The translations under genes were made by a program, and so were the position numbers. Shown in pieces: positions 1 through 10,941 of a stretch of 64,000 nucleotides of DNA (position 1 is its first letter; each line of letters opens with the position of its first letter). The DNA comes from Apostichopus japonicus (lineage: Eukaryota; Echinodermata; Holothuroidea; Aspidochirotida; Stichopodidae): positions 29,907,666-29,971,665 of the forward strand of contig NC_092579.1 of assembly GCF_037975245.1 (NCBI RefSeq), given 5' to 3'. The notes beneath the pieces are model-generated. The model made no database searches, was not told the origin of the DNA, and worked only from the letters and a program-made list of their open reading frames with translations.

Positions 1-671
1 TAAGTACCTCCCCCAGCCCCCACTAAATTTTAAGTAGGGGAAAAATCCTTGATTAAATCATTTTGACCCAAAAACATTTCTACTCAATAGGCATTTTTTT
101 TTCTTTTTTTGGCAATTGAGTAAAATGCTTTGGTTAGGTACCGGCATTTACCTGTCGGTGATTGAGAAATATGATAGCAGAATCATGTGCACACTCCTTC
201 CTGCCGACCAGTGAAAAGATGCATTGGATTAGGTTACAGAAAATATTTATACTCTGGCAGACAAAACACAATCGGTGGATGCATTTTGATGTAGTGTTTC
301 AGCAGCTAACCAAATACCGAAAAACTATATCAGTATTTTGAAATGTTTGAAACTGTTTTGTATGATATTACTGACTGTTTTGTCGAGATGAAGAACGTTT
401 TTTTTTTTTTTTTTTTTTTGGGGGGGGGGTGTAATGTTGATTTTACAGCTGCAATTCTGTTTTTCTGAAGAGAAATGAGCCATTAAAATCATATCATGCG
501 GCTTTAGGGATCACAAATGATTTTCGAGTTGGTTAGCATCATGTTTGATCCCTAGAGTAGGGCAAAATATGTCACCAAAAACAGAACTAGTGTTGTTCGA
601 TACAGGTGTCAAACGCCTACAGTGAAATTACGACCTTCCTTACCGGTTTCGAACCTCTGGACATACAATCA

Positions 672-741
672 GCGTCCATAGCCTTGGTTAGGGTGTCCGC
701 GTACAGAGCGGGAGTCCCGGGTTCGAATCCCGGTGGAGGCT
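672..741 (+). repeat. tRNA-like sequence, probably SINE head or tRNA pseudogene
   Basis: A cloverleaf can be drawn. The 7-bp acceptor arms (672-678 with 734-740) have one mismatch. The D arm is weak (681-694). The anticodon stem (696-700 with 708-712) pairs fully with one G-U and encloses a 7-base loop with U33 and anticodon ACA. The T arm (716-732) is perfect around TTCGAAT. An ACA anticodon is not normally used in animals, the acceptor is imperfect, and a T-rich tail running into a TA microsatellite follows. A tRNA-derived retroelement or a dead tRNA is therefore more likely than a working gene. Confidence 0.5.
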
Positions 742-788
742 GGAAGTTTTTTCACTGTTCTGGATTTTCCTTCTCATTACGTTTTCAA

Positions 789-793
789 TTATA

Positions 794-835
<42 letters not shown>

Positions 836-840
836 TAGAT
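789..840. repeat. TA microsatellite at left border of sulfotransferase unit 1
   Basis: Nearly pure TA dinucleotides ending in GATA. The sequence just to its right (from about 843) reappears at about 18,008, also just right of a TA tract, so one duplication border lies in this microsatellite. Confidence 0.85.
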
Positions 841-1033
841 ATTTACTTTTATGTTAGGTGAAGCAAAGTTTGGTGGAGGGTGCACCTGAAGCAGATTTTC
901 CAGGCCTGATTCAACATACCAAGTTCCAATGAAGGTTTGTCATTGCTTTATTTTCCCTCTTCATTAATTATATGCTATAGAAATAGAACCGGTTAACTAA
1001 TGGAGACTCCCAGCCACAACCTAACTGAAAAGA

Positions 1034-1950
1034 GGGCGCTATCATATCGATACATTCTAATTCCGCGAAACTTGACAAGCTGCAGAATCTGAAACCACTG
1101 AGAATTCCTTTGAGGAGTCTCTGACGGACACATCTGGGCAAATAACCTGGACATTACCTAATTCACGCACAATGTGACACATTCAAAATAACATGCGGTT
1201 CTTATTACTCATAACTGTCACATTTTAGCAACGAAATGTTGCACACCTTTCGCCGTTTGGCAACGTAACACACGTCTGGTCGTCAACCAGTCAGAAAGCT
1301 TTTAGATGTATTTCACTAACGTCCGCTTAACTGAGTTTAATATGCCATATAATTGCCCCATTGGTCTCTAAGTCCTTGTACAAGTTCTCACTAGCTAAAC
1401 CGTACCCATCACTGGATCCCTGACACGTTGGTCATTGATTGCACCTTTAAATGTACGAATCGTGACCCATGAAGATTTGGTCGCTATGAGAGCCTGAAGT
1501 TTTCGTTACTTGTGAACGAACCTCTTCACTCAGTAGAAAACTGGGAGGCATAAAGTGGTTTAAAATTTGCCGCAATTTATCCAAGTTTTGCACCACATTT
1601 ACGCCCACCTGCATGTGAACTCTTACATTCATCCCACAAAAAAAATTGTTAACATATCAAAAAAAAAAGTTCTAATGCTTTTCAGCACTGTTCTTGACGG
1701 AGAACACTCGGGCGGATTGATATAGGCTCTATGTGGCGTATACCACATACAGTTTATCCAAGTCCTCGAGATGGAATATACTGGACTTTACCTGTGATTC
1801 GTCTCGTAATTATTGAAGACGAGATCTTTTGAAACATATGTTCACAACTAGCGCCTAGATCGAAATCTGTAACAGCGCCACACAAAATCGTCGGAGATCT
1901 ATAAACATGATAGCTCTTACTCACTGTGGGGCCTACAGGACAGCGCCCTT
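1034..1950. mobile_element. Non-autonomous DNA transposon inserted in unit 1 only
   Basis: About 916 bp bounded by inverted ends GGGCGCTATC (left) and, on the complement of the right end, GGGCGCTGTC (9 of 10 identical). Unit 3 lacks this block: there the left flank (about 18,190) runs directly into the right flank (about 18,209), which is an empty site. No transposase-sized reading frame is inside. The direct repeat at the ends is unclear (A-rich on both sides), so the superfamily is not assigned. Confidence 0.65.
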
Positions 1951-2349
1951 AAAAAAATTTGTGTTAATATCGAACAGAGAGTTGTGCGAAGTCCAAATTG
2001 CGTAACGGTCCACTGGATATGAAAATACTAAGGATAAGTTAAACCTCTAATGGAAGTGTTCAAAAACTCTAACTTAACCTATATAACATATATGAGGGAA
2101 GAAGATCATGTCGTGTAGAGCAGACCTTGGACTTACACTATTGGTATTACAGAAGCTATTGAATTTGAAAAGAGACGGTCATGGTGGCATGTCGAACGCG
2201 CGCTGAGCGCATGAAAACTTTTGGTTATATTTTTCGGGCAAGTCGTTACAGCCCCCCCCCCCCCAAATAAAAAAATCAAGTTGGGCTCCTACGCCTATGA
2301 ATGAGAGTAATATTACACGTAGGAAGAACACACACACCAAGTTGGGGCA

Positions 2350-2440
2350 ATAGTAGAAGTAGTCGAATTAGTAGCAGTGATAATAGTAGTAGTATACTAA
2401 TAGTAGAAGTAGTAGTAGTAGTAGTACTAGTAGTGCCCCG
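2350..2440. repeat. TAG/GTA-type trinucleotide tract upstream of exon A, copy 1
   Basis: Interrupted TAG repeats ending in a motif (ACTAGTAGTGCCCCGCTTT) shared by all three sulfotransferase units. In unit 3 the same tract is the target of a 2.1-kb transposon. Confidence 0.8.
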
Positions 2441-2611
2441 CTTTCATTTTACCATCTGGCCTTTCCAATCGGACGCTCATATCCATTGCTTTCCAACGAA
2501 ATTGTCATTTTTATCATCTCTATATTTGCTTTTCTCTTTTTGACATGCATATTTACATATTACATCTTAAATTGATGACACTGTGTTGATGTTTTGCTAC
2601 ACCATCTACAG

Positions 2612-3225
2612 GAGGTCAAACGCTTCGCTTTCATTCTTAGTGTATTGGTTGTCACTTTCGTTTCCCTGTCACTGTTCGCTATGCAGAATCAAACACTGAA
2701 TGAATACATGAAGTCTTGGAATGACGAGGTTTACGTCAGCAATAGGCCCATTAGCAGGTAAAATCCCTCTCCACTCGTAAAAGAAACGCTCTTTAAAGGC
2801 AACGTCTCTTTGTAACTGCCGGTAATCAGTAGTGAAGTTATCGCTTTTATAAAATGTTGATATCTGGGGACTGATGCCTCAATCTTAGGCATGCCGAAAG
2901 TAAGTCTGCCCCATAGATTCCGTAAAGTACTCTGAGAGCCTCTGTGGTCCCTTTTGAAAACGGATAAAAAACACAGTGATGTAAGTGGCAGTGTCAGTGG
3001 CAGCTAGCCCATTCTATTTTTCTTAATATTGATTTGCTTTGTATAATATATATATTATAACACATATATAAACTTATATGTATATGTATATCTATATATA
3101 TATATATGTATATATATTAAATGCAATATATATATATATATATATATTAAATGCAATATATATACATATATATATTATAACAGTTTATACAATGTATACA
3201 ATATAACACATATATTATATTAACA

Positions 3226-3258
<33 letters not shown>

Positions 3259-4479
3259 GTAATATAACAGTTATATCCTATATTATTACAGTTATATTAT
3301 GTTTCATATCTTATAACTGTATGTTCAGCGTTGATTTGACAACTAATTCTGTTTTTGTTTTCTGTTTCTTTCTTTTTAATGAATCTAGTTTTCTGTCTCT
3401 TTTGTTTTTTTTTTTCTCTATTTTTATCTGGAAATAGACAAAATGTGACAACGATTAGAAGCAAGTTGTTAAATGCTAGCGTCCTACAAAATGAAATGCC
3501 CAGACCTGCCACTTGTACACGTCAAGAAAACGTTGTATACATTAAGACTCACAAGACAGGTAGCACCACGGTCCAGTCTATTATGTACCGATATGGATTC
3601 GCTCGGAACCTTTCGTTTGTCGTTCGGAAGACGAATCCCCACAATGGGCACATTAGGTACATGAAAGTCACCAAAGATAGCCCTAGAAAGATGTTCTTGC
3701 CTCTCCTCGCAGCTGGTGATGAATGTTCATTCCGTGGTTACAATATGTCGGCCATTCACGTTGTCCACGATAGATCGGTCTTTGAGACTTTCATGAACCC
3801 GGGTACGAAATACATCACGATATTACGTAACCCCGTCACTCAACTGCAGTCGGCATTCGTCTTTTTCAATCTTAGTAAGAGTACGATTGGTAACACAAGT
3901 GAAATTAAGTTGTCAAACTATATGAAGGGAAGCAGTTGGAAAAATTCTCCTTACGGTAGAAATAGCCAATCGAAAGATCTCGGTTTGGCAAGGGATGATT
4001 TTGACAATGAATCTCAGATTGAAAACTTGATCAATCGATTGAATAAGGAACTCGATCTGGTTCTCATCCACGAGTATTTTGAGGAATCTGTGGTCCTTTT
4101 TTCGAGGGAATTCTGTTGGAATTTAGAGGATTTAGCATACACTGTCCAAAACAATCGCAGTAAACAGAAGCCAGCGCTATCTCCAAAAGTGCTTGAGAAA
4201 ATCCGGATTTTTAATCATGCGGACTTTCGTCTTTACGATCATTTCAATAAGACCTTTTGGAAACGAGTCGAAGAACAAGGACCTGGCTTTTGGCGAGATC
4301 TTAGAGAATTCAAGAAGTTACAAAATGAGACAATGTATAGATGTTTCAAAAATTCCAACATTCCGGAAGGATACGTTCCTGGGACAAATATTTCCAATTA
4401 TTGTGATCGCTACTACGGCGGTTTGTTTTTATTTAAAAATATTTACAAGAAACAAAATAAGAATTGTACGCAAACATGA
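2612..4479 (+). CDS. Galactose-3-O-sulfotransferase-like protein, copy 1 (5' partial)
   Basis: Predicted type II Golgi sulfotransferase that moves sulfate from PAPS to galactose of a glycolipid or glycan (Gal3ST / galactosylceramide sulfotransferase family). Two exons are seen. Exon A, 2,612-2,757, follows CTACAG and precedes GTAAAA; exon B, 3,438-4,479, follows GGAAATAG. They join in phase 2 (AG|A, Arg), giving 395 residues. Exon A encodes a basic start (EVKR) and a hydrophobic anchor (about residues 5-24). Exon B carries the 5'-phosphosulfate loop KTHKTGSTT (about 85-93), the 3'-phosphate motif with RNPVT (about 179-183), and about ten N-glycosylation sequons. The C terminus is basic and Cys-containing. 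No in-frame ATG precedes the anchor before a stop at 2,576, so a short 5' exon ending in phase 0 is missing. A longer exon B reading from 3,355 runs into intron. The exact acceptor is unknown. Confidence 0.85.
2758..3437 (+). other. Intron of sulfotransferase copy 1
   Basis: 680-bp phase-2 intron with donor GTAAAA and acceptor AATAG after a long pyrimidine tract. Its middle (about 3,045-3,260) is TA-rich microsatellite. The equivalent introns are about 786 bp in copy 2 and 544 bp in copy 3, mostly differing in TA-tract length. Confidence 0.75.
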
Positions 4480-4954
4480 AGCAAATTTCACAAAGGGGGA
4501 CAAAATCTTGACCAAAAAACAAAACCTGTTTTACAAAGTCGATAAACGTGGTTTGATATTTTTGAGAAAGGCACGTTCCATGAACGACGATGCATCTTCG
4601 GAAAGTGACTGCAAACCAGGTTCACAGCACACAAGTTATATTGATTTCATCGTAGACTCAAAATGAATCAATTGAAAATCGAGTGCCATGTACGTAGTCT
4701 TACTAACTGTTTCCATGTACTTTGCGTTATGAGTTGAACGGATCGCCCATCCACTTTTGACAAAGTAGAAAGTACACTGTAAAGATTAGCATGACCTCGC
4801 CTACTGCAGCAATACCGTATATGTTTCCACTTTGCGTTATGAGTTAAACGGACAAAGTAGAAAATCCACTGTAAAAAAATGGACATATGCCGATCATTTG
4901 TAGTGTGAAAGAATGAACATAAAGCAGAATTTTCGTCTTGATATTGTATAGGTT

Positions 4955-4960
4955 AATAAA
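4955..4960 (+). promoter_or_regulatory. Possible polyadenylation signal, sulfotransferase copy 1
   Basis: AATAAA about 475 nt after the stop codon, in conserved 3' flank. In copy 2 the same place (about 12,531) reads ATTAAA, a common variant, so the site is kept in function if not in sequence. Confidence 0.4.
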
Positions 4961-5330
4961 AAGAAGGGAATATATATATATGTAATATTTATATATGCAT
5001 GCATATATTTAGTATAGGATACATTGTGCCTGCCAGGTCAGGAGAAAACGCAGATTAAATTGACATGTATGTTTGCTTCTCTTTTCAGTTTTCGTTGCTA
5101 TATCAACTGCATGATATTCATCTTTTCTTAAATATGTTTTGATTGGTTCATTTTGTTGCACATTCATCACTTTATTTAATCAGCTTATTTTATGATTGTC
5201 ATATTATTTTACAACTGTTTTACAACATTTTACAACATGCTACATGTTTTTGTAACTGCTTTGCTTTGTTCATTTTTTCATTTTGTTGTGCATTCATCAC
5301 TTCATTTAATCAACTTCTTAAGGTATCTTC

Positions 5331-5492
5331 ATGGGCGGCGGAAGCACTTATAATCTGGGGTCACCGACGTCGCAGAGCACTTCGCAGAAATTCGATTGGA
5401 CTGATGCAGCCTGATATTTAGTACCCTTTATAACTCTTATTGCATTATCTATACACATCACTCCATCAACGCCCCCCCCCCCCCCTCAAGGA
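5331..5492. mobile_element. Small insertion in the unit 1 3' flank
   Basis: Aligning units 1 and 2, the flank AAGGTATCTT continues differently here and resumes near GAAAATGTGC. The inserted piece starts GGGCGGCGGAAGCAC, like the GGCGGCGGAAC terminus of the element at 19,429, and ends in a C-run. It is probably a MITE fragment; no target duplication could be defined. Confidence 0.35.
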
Positions 5493-5770
5493 AAAAATGT
5501 GCTCCAAAGTCCGTCCGTCGCACAAACGGAGATTTTGGCTCTGACCCTATAACAAATATGGCTATATAGGAGTATGCACGTCTAGACGGCGGCATATTAC
5601 CGTTTCCATGTATAAACGCTGCCTGAAATATAACACCTCAACGTAGTTACAATAAGTTCTTTCATTATTCATGGTAAACACTCAAATTGCTGATAGGGTA
5701 CAACCCAGTGTTATTTTACCCAGAGTTACAATAATTATGATGTAACTGCAGCCTTTCAAACACAACTTGA

Positions 5771-6540
5771 AAACTAACTTAATTTATGCTGACTAATTTA
5801 TGCTTGGCCAAGATATTAGGTGTGTGTGTTGGGGGGGTGGGGGGGATGAAAATGCTGAGATTGAGCGGGCAAATAACGCCGATACTTTTTAATCCTATCG
5901 GTCGTTCATTGCGTTCTCAATGTTGATGAACATTACGGAAGACCATTCACAAATATCACCATTTTGTTACACATCGTAACATGGGGATGATAAGAAGAAA
6001 TAATAACTATTTTGCATGATTTTGCAATAGCAGCGTATAACACGTTAAGGCATTGCAGAGCTGACGCTTGAGAATCACGTGACTGGTTAAAACAGTGTTA
6101 TGGACCCTGATGTTACTGCCGATGTGACGGTGTAAAATCCCCCCTTTAGTATGTTAGAGGCTAGTTTAGTTTAAAACATCATACCGGATAAAAAAAATAA
6201 AAAAATCCGTTGTATAAAATCGTCAGATCAATGATGTTCAAGTATGCTAAACGGAGAGAGGGGGTGAAGACTTAATTTCGATATAACGCGACATTAGATT
6301 TCTCATGTGACGACTGTGCTTTAGCGTCTAATACTTTACAATAAATTAATACGTACGTAATTCAGGAGAACCATTTCCGTTGAGAGTTAAATTCAGGTGT
6401 CTGATTCCACTAATGAAAAATGTAAAATGAGCGATTCCGTTTCTCTACTTGCATGTCCGTAATGCTTCAGTTTGTTAAAAGAAGAGGAACTGTATTGTAC
6501 GTATGCGGATAGGGGAGGGGAGAGATTGTCTATTCGTCAA
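5771..6540. other. Spacer without recognised gene
   Basis: No coding frame with family resemblance and no RNA gene seen. There is a G-run near 5,830. It lies between unit 1 and the interspersed repeat that follows. Confidence 0.5.
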
Positions 6541-6544
6541 CATC

Positions 6545-6925
6545 ATTGGCGTGCTTAGGATTTCGAAGGTGGGTGGGGGGTGGCAATTCAAACATTTTCC
6601 CAACTGATTTAGGTAGGAGCGTGTGCCTTTATTGTATGACCGGCGGGGATTCGGGGCTTTTATAGAAGAGGGGTCTGCTCCGGGGTCATTAAAACTGACC
6701 CCAAGTATAGGGGGTTTGCGGGTCCTCAGGAAAACTTCAATTATTTAGACGTCAAGTTGTGCTTTCTGAGGCATATTTAAACTAGGTCTTTATTAGTAGC
6801 TCTATGAACGGGATATTTCCCTAATGAATAATAATCAATTATAAAATTCAAATTCCCTCGACTGATTTAGGAAGAGGCCTGAAACTTTGTGGGAGGGCCA
6901 GAGGCGAATGAAAAAGGATTGTTTG
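6545..6925 (-). repeat. Interspersed repeat, reverse copy of the family at 33,590-34,690
   Basis: On the minus strand this reads through CATTCGCCTCT..CC, CAGTCG-like and AAATATGCCTCAG motifs in the same order as the array at 33,870-34,690. It holds one to two units with the G-rich stretches typical of the family. No coding capacity seen; probably a degraded transposable element. Confidence 0.45.
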
Positions 6926-8729
6926 TTACTTGTACGTGTGTATATCAAACGTAGACTCGAAGAGCTGTCTCTGTGCTCTTAAGGGTAAAGAACAAGTGTC
7001 ATGCCTCTTAGGTAATTAAATAATTAATCAAACTGGAAAGTGAAAACAACCATAATTACTGAAAGTATACGCCAATGAAATCATTAAAGGAGAAACGTAC
7101 AATTTACAATAATGGTCACAATTTCAGTAGATGATGATGTACTTTTCTAAACAAAATATCACTGTAAAGTATATTGTGTAATTCGGCTTCTCATAACCCA
7201 AATTCGTGACTCGTATATTTAGTCACGAATTTGGTTGTTTTCTACTTAATTTAATACTGAAAGTAAATTTTCGAGCAACGATGGACGCCCCATTCCAAGT
7301 CAACATTTAGATGCGCCTTCTCCTTGGGAGGGAGGGGGAAGCTGGGGGCTTGATTGGGGAATTGACCCCCTCTCCACACCTTGGGGTCGCCTAGCACAAG
7401 GCATAGAGATTCAGCATATTGAAGCATGTGTACCCGTTATTAAAAGGTCGAGATCGACTTCAGGTATCACAACACAATTAGAGTAGTGCACGTCCGCCTG
7501 AGAGGTTAACCAGTATCGGAAAATAGCCCTAAAGTGACCTACTGTGTTGATTTTTTTTTTGGGGGGGGGGGGGGGGAGGAGGGGATGATTTATGAGTCAT
7601 CACCATTCTTTTTATGATTGGATGTTGAAGAGGACGAAATCAATCACCGATGGTCTAAACATCTGGAGGTTTGAAAGTGATTTAAGGTATTTTAGAAAAT
7701 CTTGGGTGAAACAAGAAGATTCCGCAGTGACAGCTGTCAGATGGGAATGGGGAACACTATGATAAACTTTGAGCTCTTCTAGCTCAAAATCTAAAACGGT
7801 CATGGTGGCAAAAGTTGAAAGTTTTATGATATCCCAAGGTGGGTATAGGACATGTCAATTGAAAACTTTTATCTATGCTCTATCGGCCTTGGAAAGTGAC
7901 ATGTTTAGTGTGTAAGTCAATGGGAGCAATTAAATGTGGTGCGGTACATTTCATGATTTGTTATCTACAGAGCTATAACATTATTAAAACTGTATAAATA
8001 CCGTATAACATTATAAATAGCGTTCATGCACTGTGTCAATATGTTTGTAAATGTCATGTCGGGTTAAATATTAGCAGTGAACTTGGCTCAGTGACCAAAC
8101 TTACAGCACTATTGTCAGAATGCTGCATAAAGTCTCGAACACGAGAGTTTTCCATGATTATCGCATGCTCATAATTTTGGAAAGGAAAAGCGTATCATCA
8201 CAATATCACACACTGCAAGACGCACGTCGGAAGCGACAAAGTAAACCACCAAATTGTTTTATTGGAATAATTCAAGGACCCCAATAATATTCAAAAAGGA
8301 AGTTGATCGACTTTAGGAACTGATGTGTTGAAATGACGAATGGCCGAAATAGAAGCGACATGAAGTGTGTAAGTATATATCTACTCGTTCCGGCCCAGCG
8401 CTTTTAGTATATTGAAAATTGCTGCATTATGTAGCAATTATAGTAGAAGGTAGTATTTCCATTCATCTATAAATTTAAATATGTTACAGGGTTTCATTAC
8501 GCTGAGTCGTTATTGTTATTATGGTTACTTAAATCTTCAGCGTGATAACAATTGTGTTAAAAACTTTGATGTTATATTTTGATTTTATTTAAATGAAGAA
8601 CTATTTTCCCGTGGTCAAAGTTGCTACTCTGAGAGAAAAAAGAAAATACTGCCATGTTTTTCTTTCCTTTCGCTTTCTGCATCAGACTGGTTTGCAGATT
8701 AAATCCAGCTCCAGAAAGAAGTTATAGGG
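6926..8729. other. Spacer without recognised gene
   Basis: AT-rich, with a T/G run at about 7,550-7,580. Reading frames are short and unlike known proteins. An inverted pair around ATTCGTGACT..AGTCACGAAT (7,201-7,230) could form a small hairpin. Confidence 0.5.
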
Positions 8730-8738
8730 ATACGCCCG

Positions 8739-9304
8739 GAAGCTGGTCACTTCGCCCAACTGCCATTTCGCCCAACCTTACCATTTCGCCCAACCTTGTT
8801 GGTCATTTCGCCCAACATTGATTAAATATTATACTTCAATATTGGTCAATTTAATAAGGAAACGTTGGGGAATTGTTAACGTTACAGTGGTGACAGTCGG
8901 TATGATGGATCAGTGTTATAGGGGTTAGGTTTGATAGGTTTTTATGGAGACCGATTCCCCTTTGTTTGTATAATAAAATAACTTCCATTGTATGCGTAAC
9001 CGCCTAAAGTAGTGTAATCCTCCCATTATACCCGAAATAACTGCTCAGACTCCGATCGATATCGAACGGACATCACTTTATTTACCTACCACGAAGTAAT
9101 GTAACCCAAAATAAATCAATTGAACTAGTGAAATAGAAAAAGTGATATTATTCTGACTGAATATAAGTAAAAAAATGGTTGGGCGAAATGACCAACAAGG
9201 TTGGGCGAAATGACCATGCTAGTTGGGCGAAATGACCAACAAGGTTGGGCGAAATGACCATGCTAGTTGGGCGAAATGGTTGTTGGGCGAAGTGACCAGA
9301 AAGC
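8739..9304. mobile_element. Foldback / Mutator-like non-autonomous transposon
   Basis: A 566-bp element between perfect 9-bp direct repeats ATACGCCCG (8,730-8,738 and 9,305-9,313). The terminal inverted repeats share 18 perfect bases, CTGGTCACTTCGCCCAAC. The inverted repeats are themselves built of tandem copies of a roughly 16-26 bp motif with TTGGGCGAAATGACCA as core: about four half-units on the left and six on the right. A 9-bp target duplication fits Mutator-like or Foldback elements. The centre (about 8,820-9,175) is AT-rich and noncoding. Confidence 0.75.
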
Positions 9305-9313
9305 ATACGCCCG

Positions 9314-9840
9314 TTGTTAAAACTGACATGACACTTCCACACTGTATGCCGAACCCACCCCAACCCCACCCCATCGCTATATCTTATCCCGCTCGAAATG
9401 TGGTTGACAGAGAATGTAACCTATATTTTGAATAACTAATCCCTCCCATTATACTCAGATACTCCAAGATATGGATTGTAGGTGATGATCTGTGATGCCG
9501 TCACGGTATTAATATTCTTGAAGAAAAAAAAAGCTGTAGTTGGGTTATCATTATATTCTAGCTGATTTATCCTTGAAACATGATATATTTGGAATGTTTC
9601 GCTTCGCTATAATTGTTTCCCTGTAATTATAGAATTTCATTAAAATGCAAACTCTTTTGTAGAAATATTATTTCTATATATGGATGAATGTGAATAAGAC
9701 AAAAACAAATCCATTTTCAGCTCAATTGCCATGATGACGTCATGTATTCTGCTGTTGCCAGTTGCAATTACAAACTATCACCAAATTGAAAAATCCATAT
9801 TTTTGCCATATAAAAAATGCTATATGATGGGCTTAACCAG
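9314..9840. other. Spacer without recognised gene
   Basis: No gene seen. It contains one palindromic CRE-like TGACGTCA (about 9,734) whose role is unknown. The sequence shows no match to the upstream flanks of units 1 and 3. Confidence 0.45.
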
Positions 9841-9853
9841 GTAGTAGTGGTAT

Positions 9854-9890
<37 letters not shown>

Positions 9891-10035
9891 GGTAGTAGTA
9901 GGAGTGTTGTAGTAGTAATAGTTGTAGCAGTAGTAGTACTACTCGAAGTGTAGTAGCAGTGCTAGTGAATAGTAATAGTGTTGTGGAAGGGATAGTACTG
10001 CATGAAACAGTACGTAGTAGAAGTAGTACTAGTAG
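9841..10035. repeat. GTA/TAG trinucleotide tract upstream of exon A, copy 2
   Basis: Interrupted TAG, GTG and GTA triplets ending in the same ACTAGTAGTGCCCCGCTTT-type border as units 1 and 3. Confidence 0.8.
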
Positions 10036-10212
10036 TGCCCCGCTTTTATTTGCCCTTTTGCCTTTCCAATCGGGCGCCCATATCCATTGTTGCTTTTACA
10101 ACGATATTGTCATTTTTGTCAGCCCTTATTGAAAACAATGTTGACATGCATATTTACATATTACATTTTTAATTGATTACACTGTGTTGATGTTTTGCTA
10201 CACCATCTACAG

Positions 10213-10896
10213 GAGTTCAAACGCGTCGCTTTCCTTAGTGCATTGGTTGTCACTTTCGTTTCCCTGTCATTGTTCGCAATGCAGAATCAAACACTGCATG
10301 TAGTATACATGAAGTCTTGGAATGACGAGGATTACGTCAGCAATATTAGCAGGTAAAATCCCTCTCCTCTCGTAAAAGAAACGCTCTATAAAGGCAACGT
10401 CTCTTTGTAACTGCCGGTAATCAGCAGTGAAGTTATCGCTTTTATAAAATGTTGATATCTGGGGACTGATGCTTCAATCTTAGGCATGCCGAAAGTTAGT
10501 CTGCCCCATAGATTCCGTAAAGTAATTTGAGAGCCTCCCTGTGCCATTTTGAAAACGGATAACAAAACACACAGTGATGTAAGCCATGACAAAATGTCAG
10601 TGGCAGCCAGCATATTGTTGTTAAACATGTGTAAAGGTCAACAAACATCGTTATATATATATGTGGGGTCTTCAAACTGCTTTCAAAGTCTTTAATAACA
10701 TCAACTAAGGCAAAACAATAATATAACAGTTTATACAATATATATAACACATGATATATATATATATATAAACATATATATTACACATATTATTTGTTAT
10801 ATTATATATATTGTACAAAATGTGATATATATATATATATATAACAGTTTATACAATATATATAATATAACACATGTATATTATATATAAATATAT

Positions 10897-10941
<45 letters not shown>

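Larger units (their letters stand above)
843..5770 (+). repeat. Duplication unit 1 of three (sulfotransferase copy 1 with flanks)
   Basis: Blocks of this unit recur in order in the other two. 843-1,030 matches 18,008-18,190. 1,968-2,175 matches 18,213-18,419. The TAG tract and exon A flank (about 2,360-2,900) match 9,990-10,560 and 20,930-21,430. The 3' flank (about 5,020-5,330 and 5,500-5,770) matches 13,437-13,740 and 13,775-14,240. The matches are interrupted by insertions private to single copies. Borders are approximate because they were read by eye. Confidence 0.75.

Noticed and set aside
2301-2543. 80-codon frame across the TAG tract
   Set aside because: Composition effect of the trinucleotide tract; the frame is not conserved in units 2 and 3.
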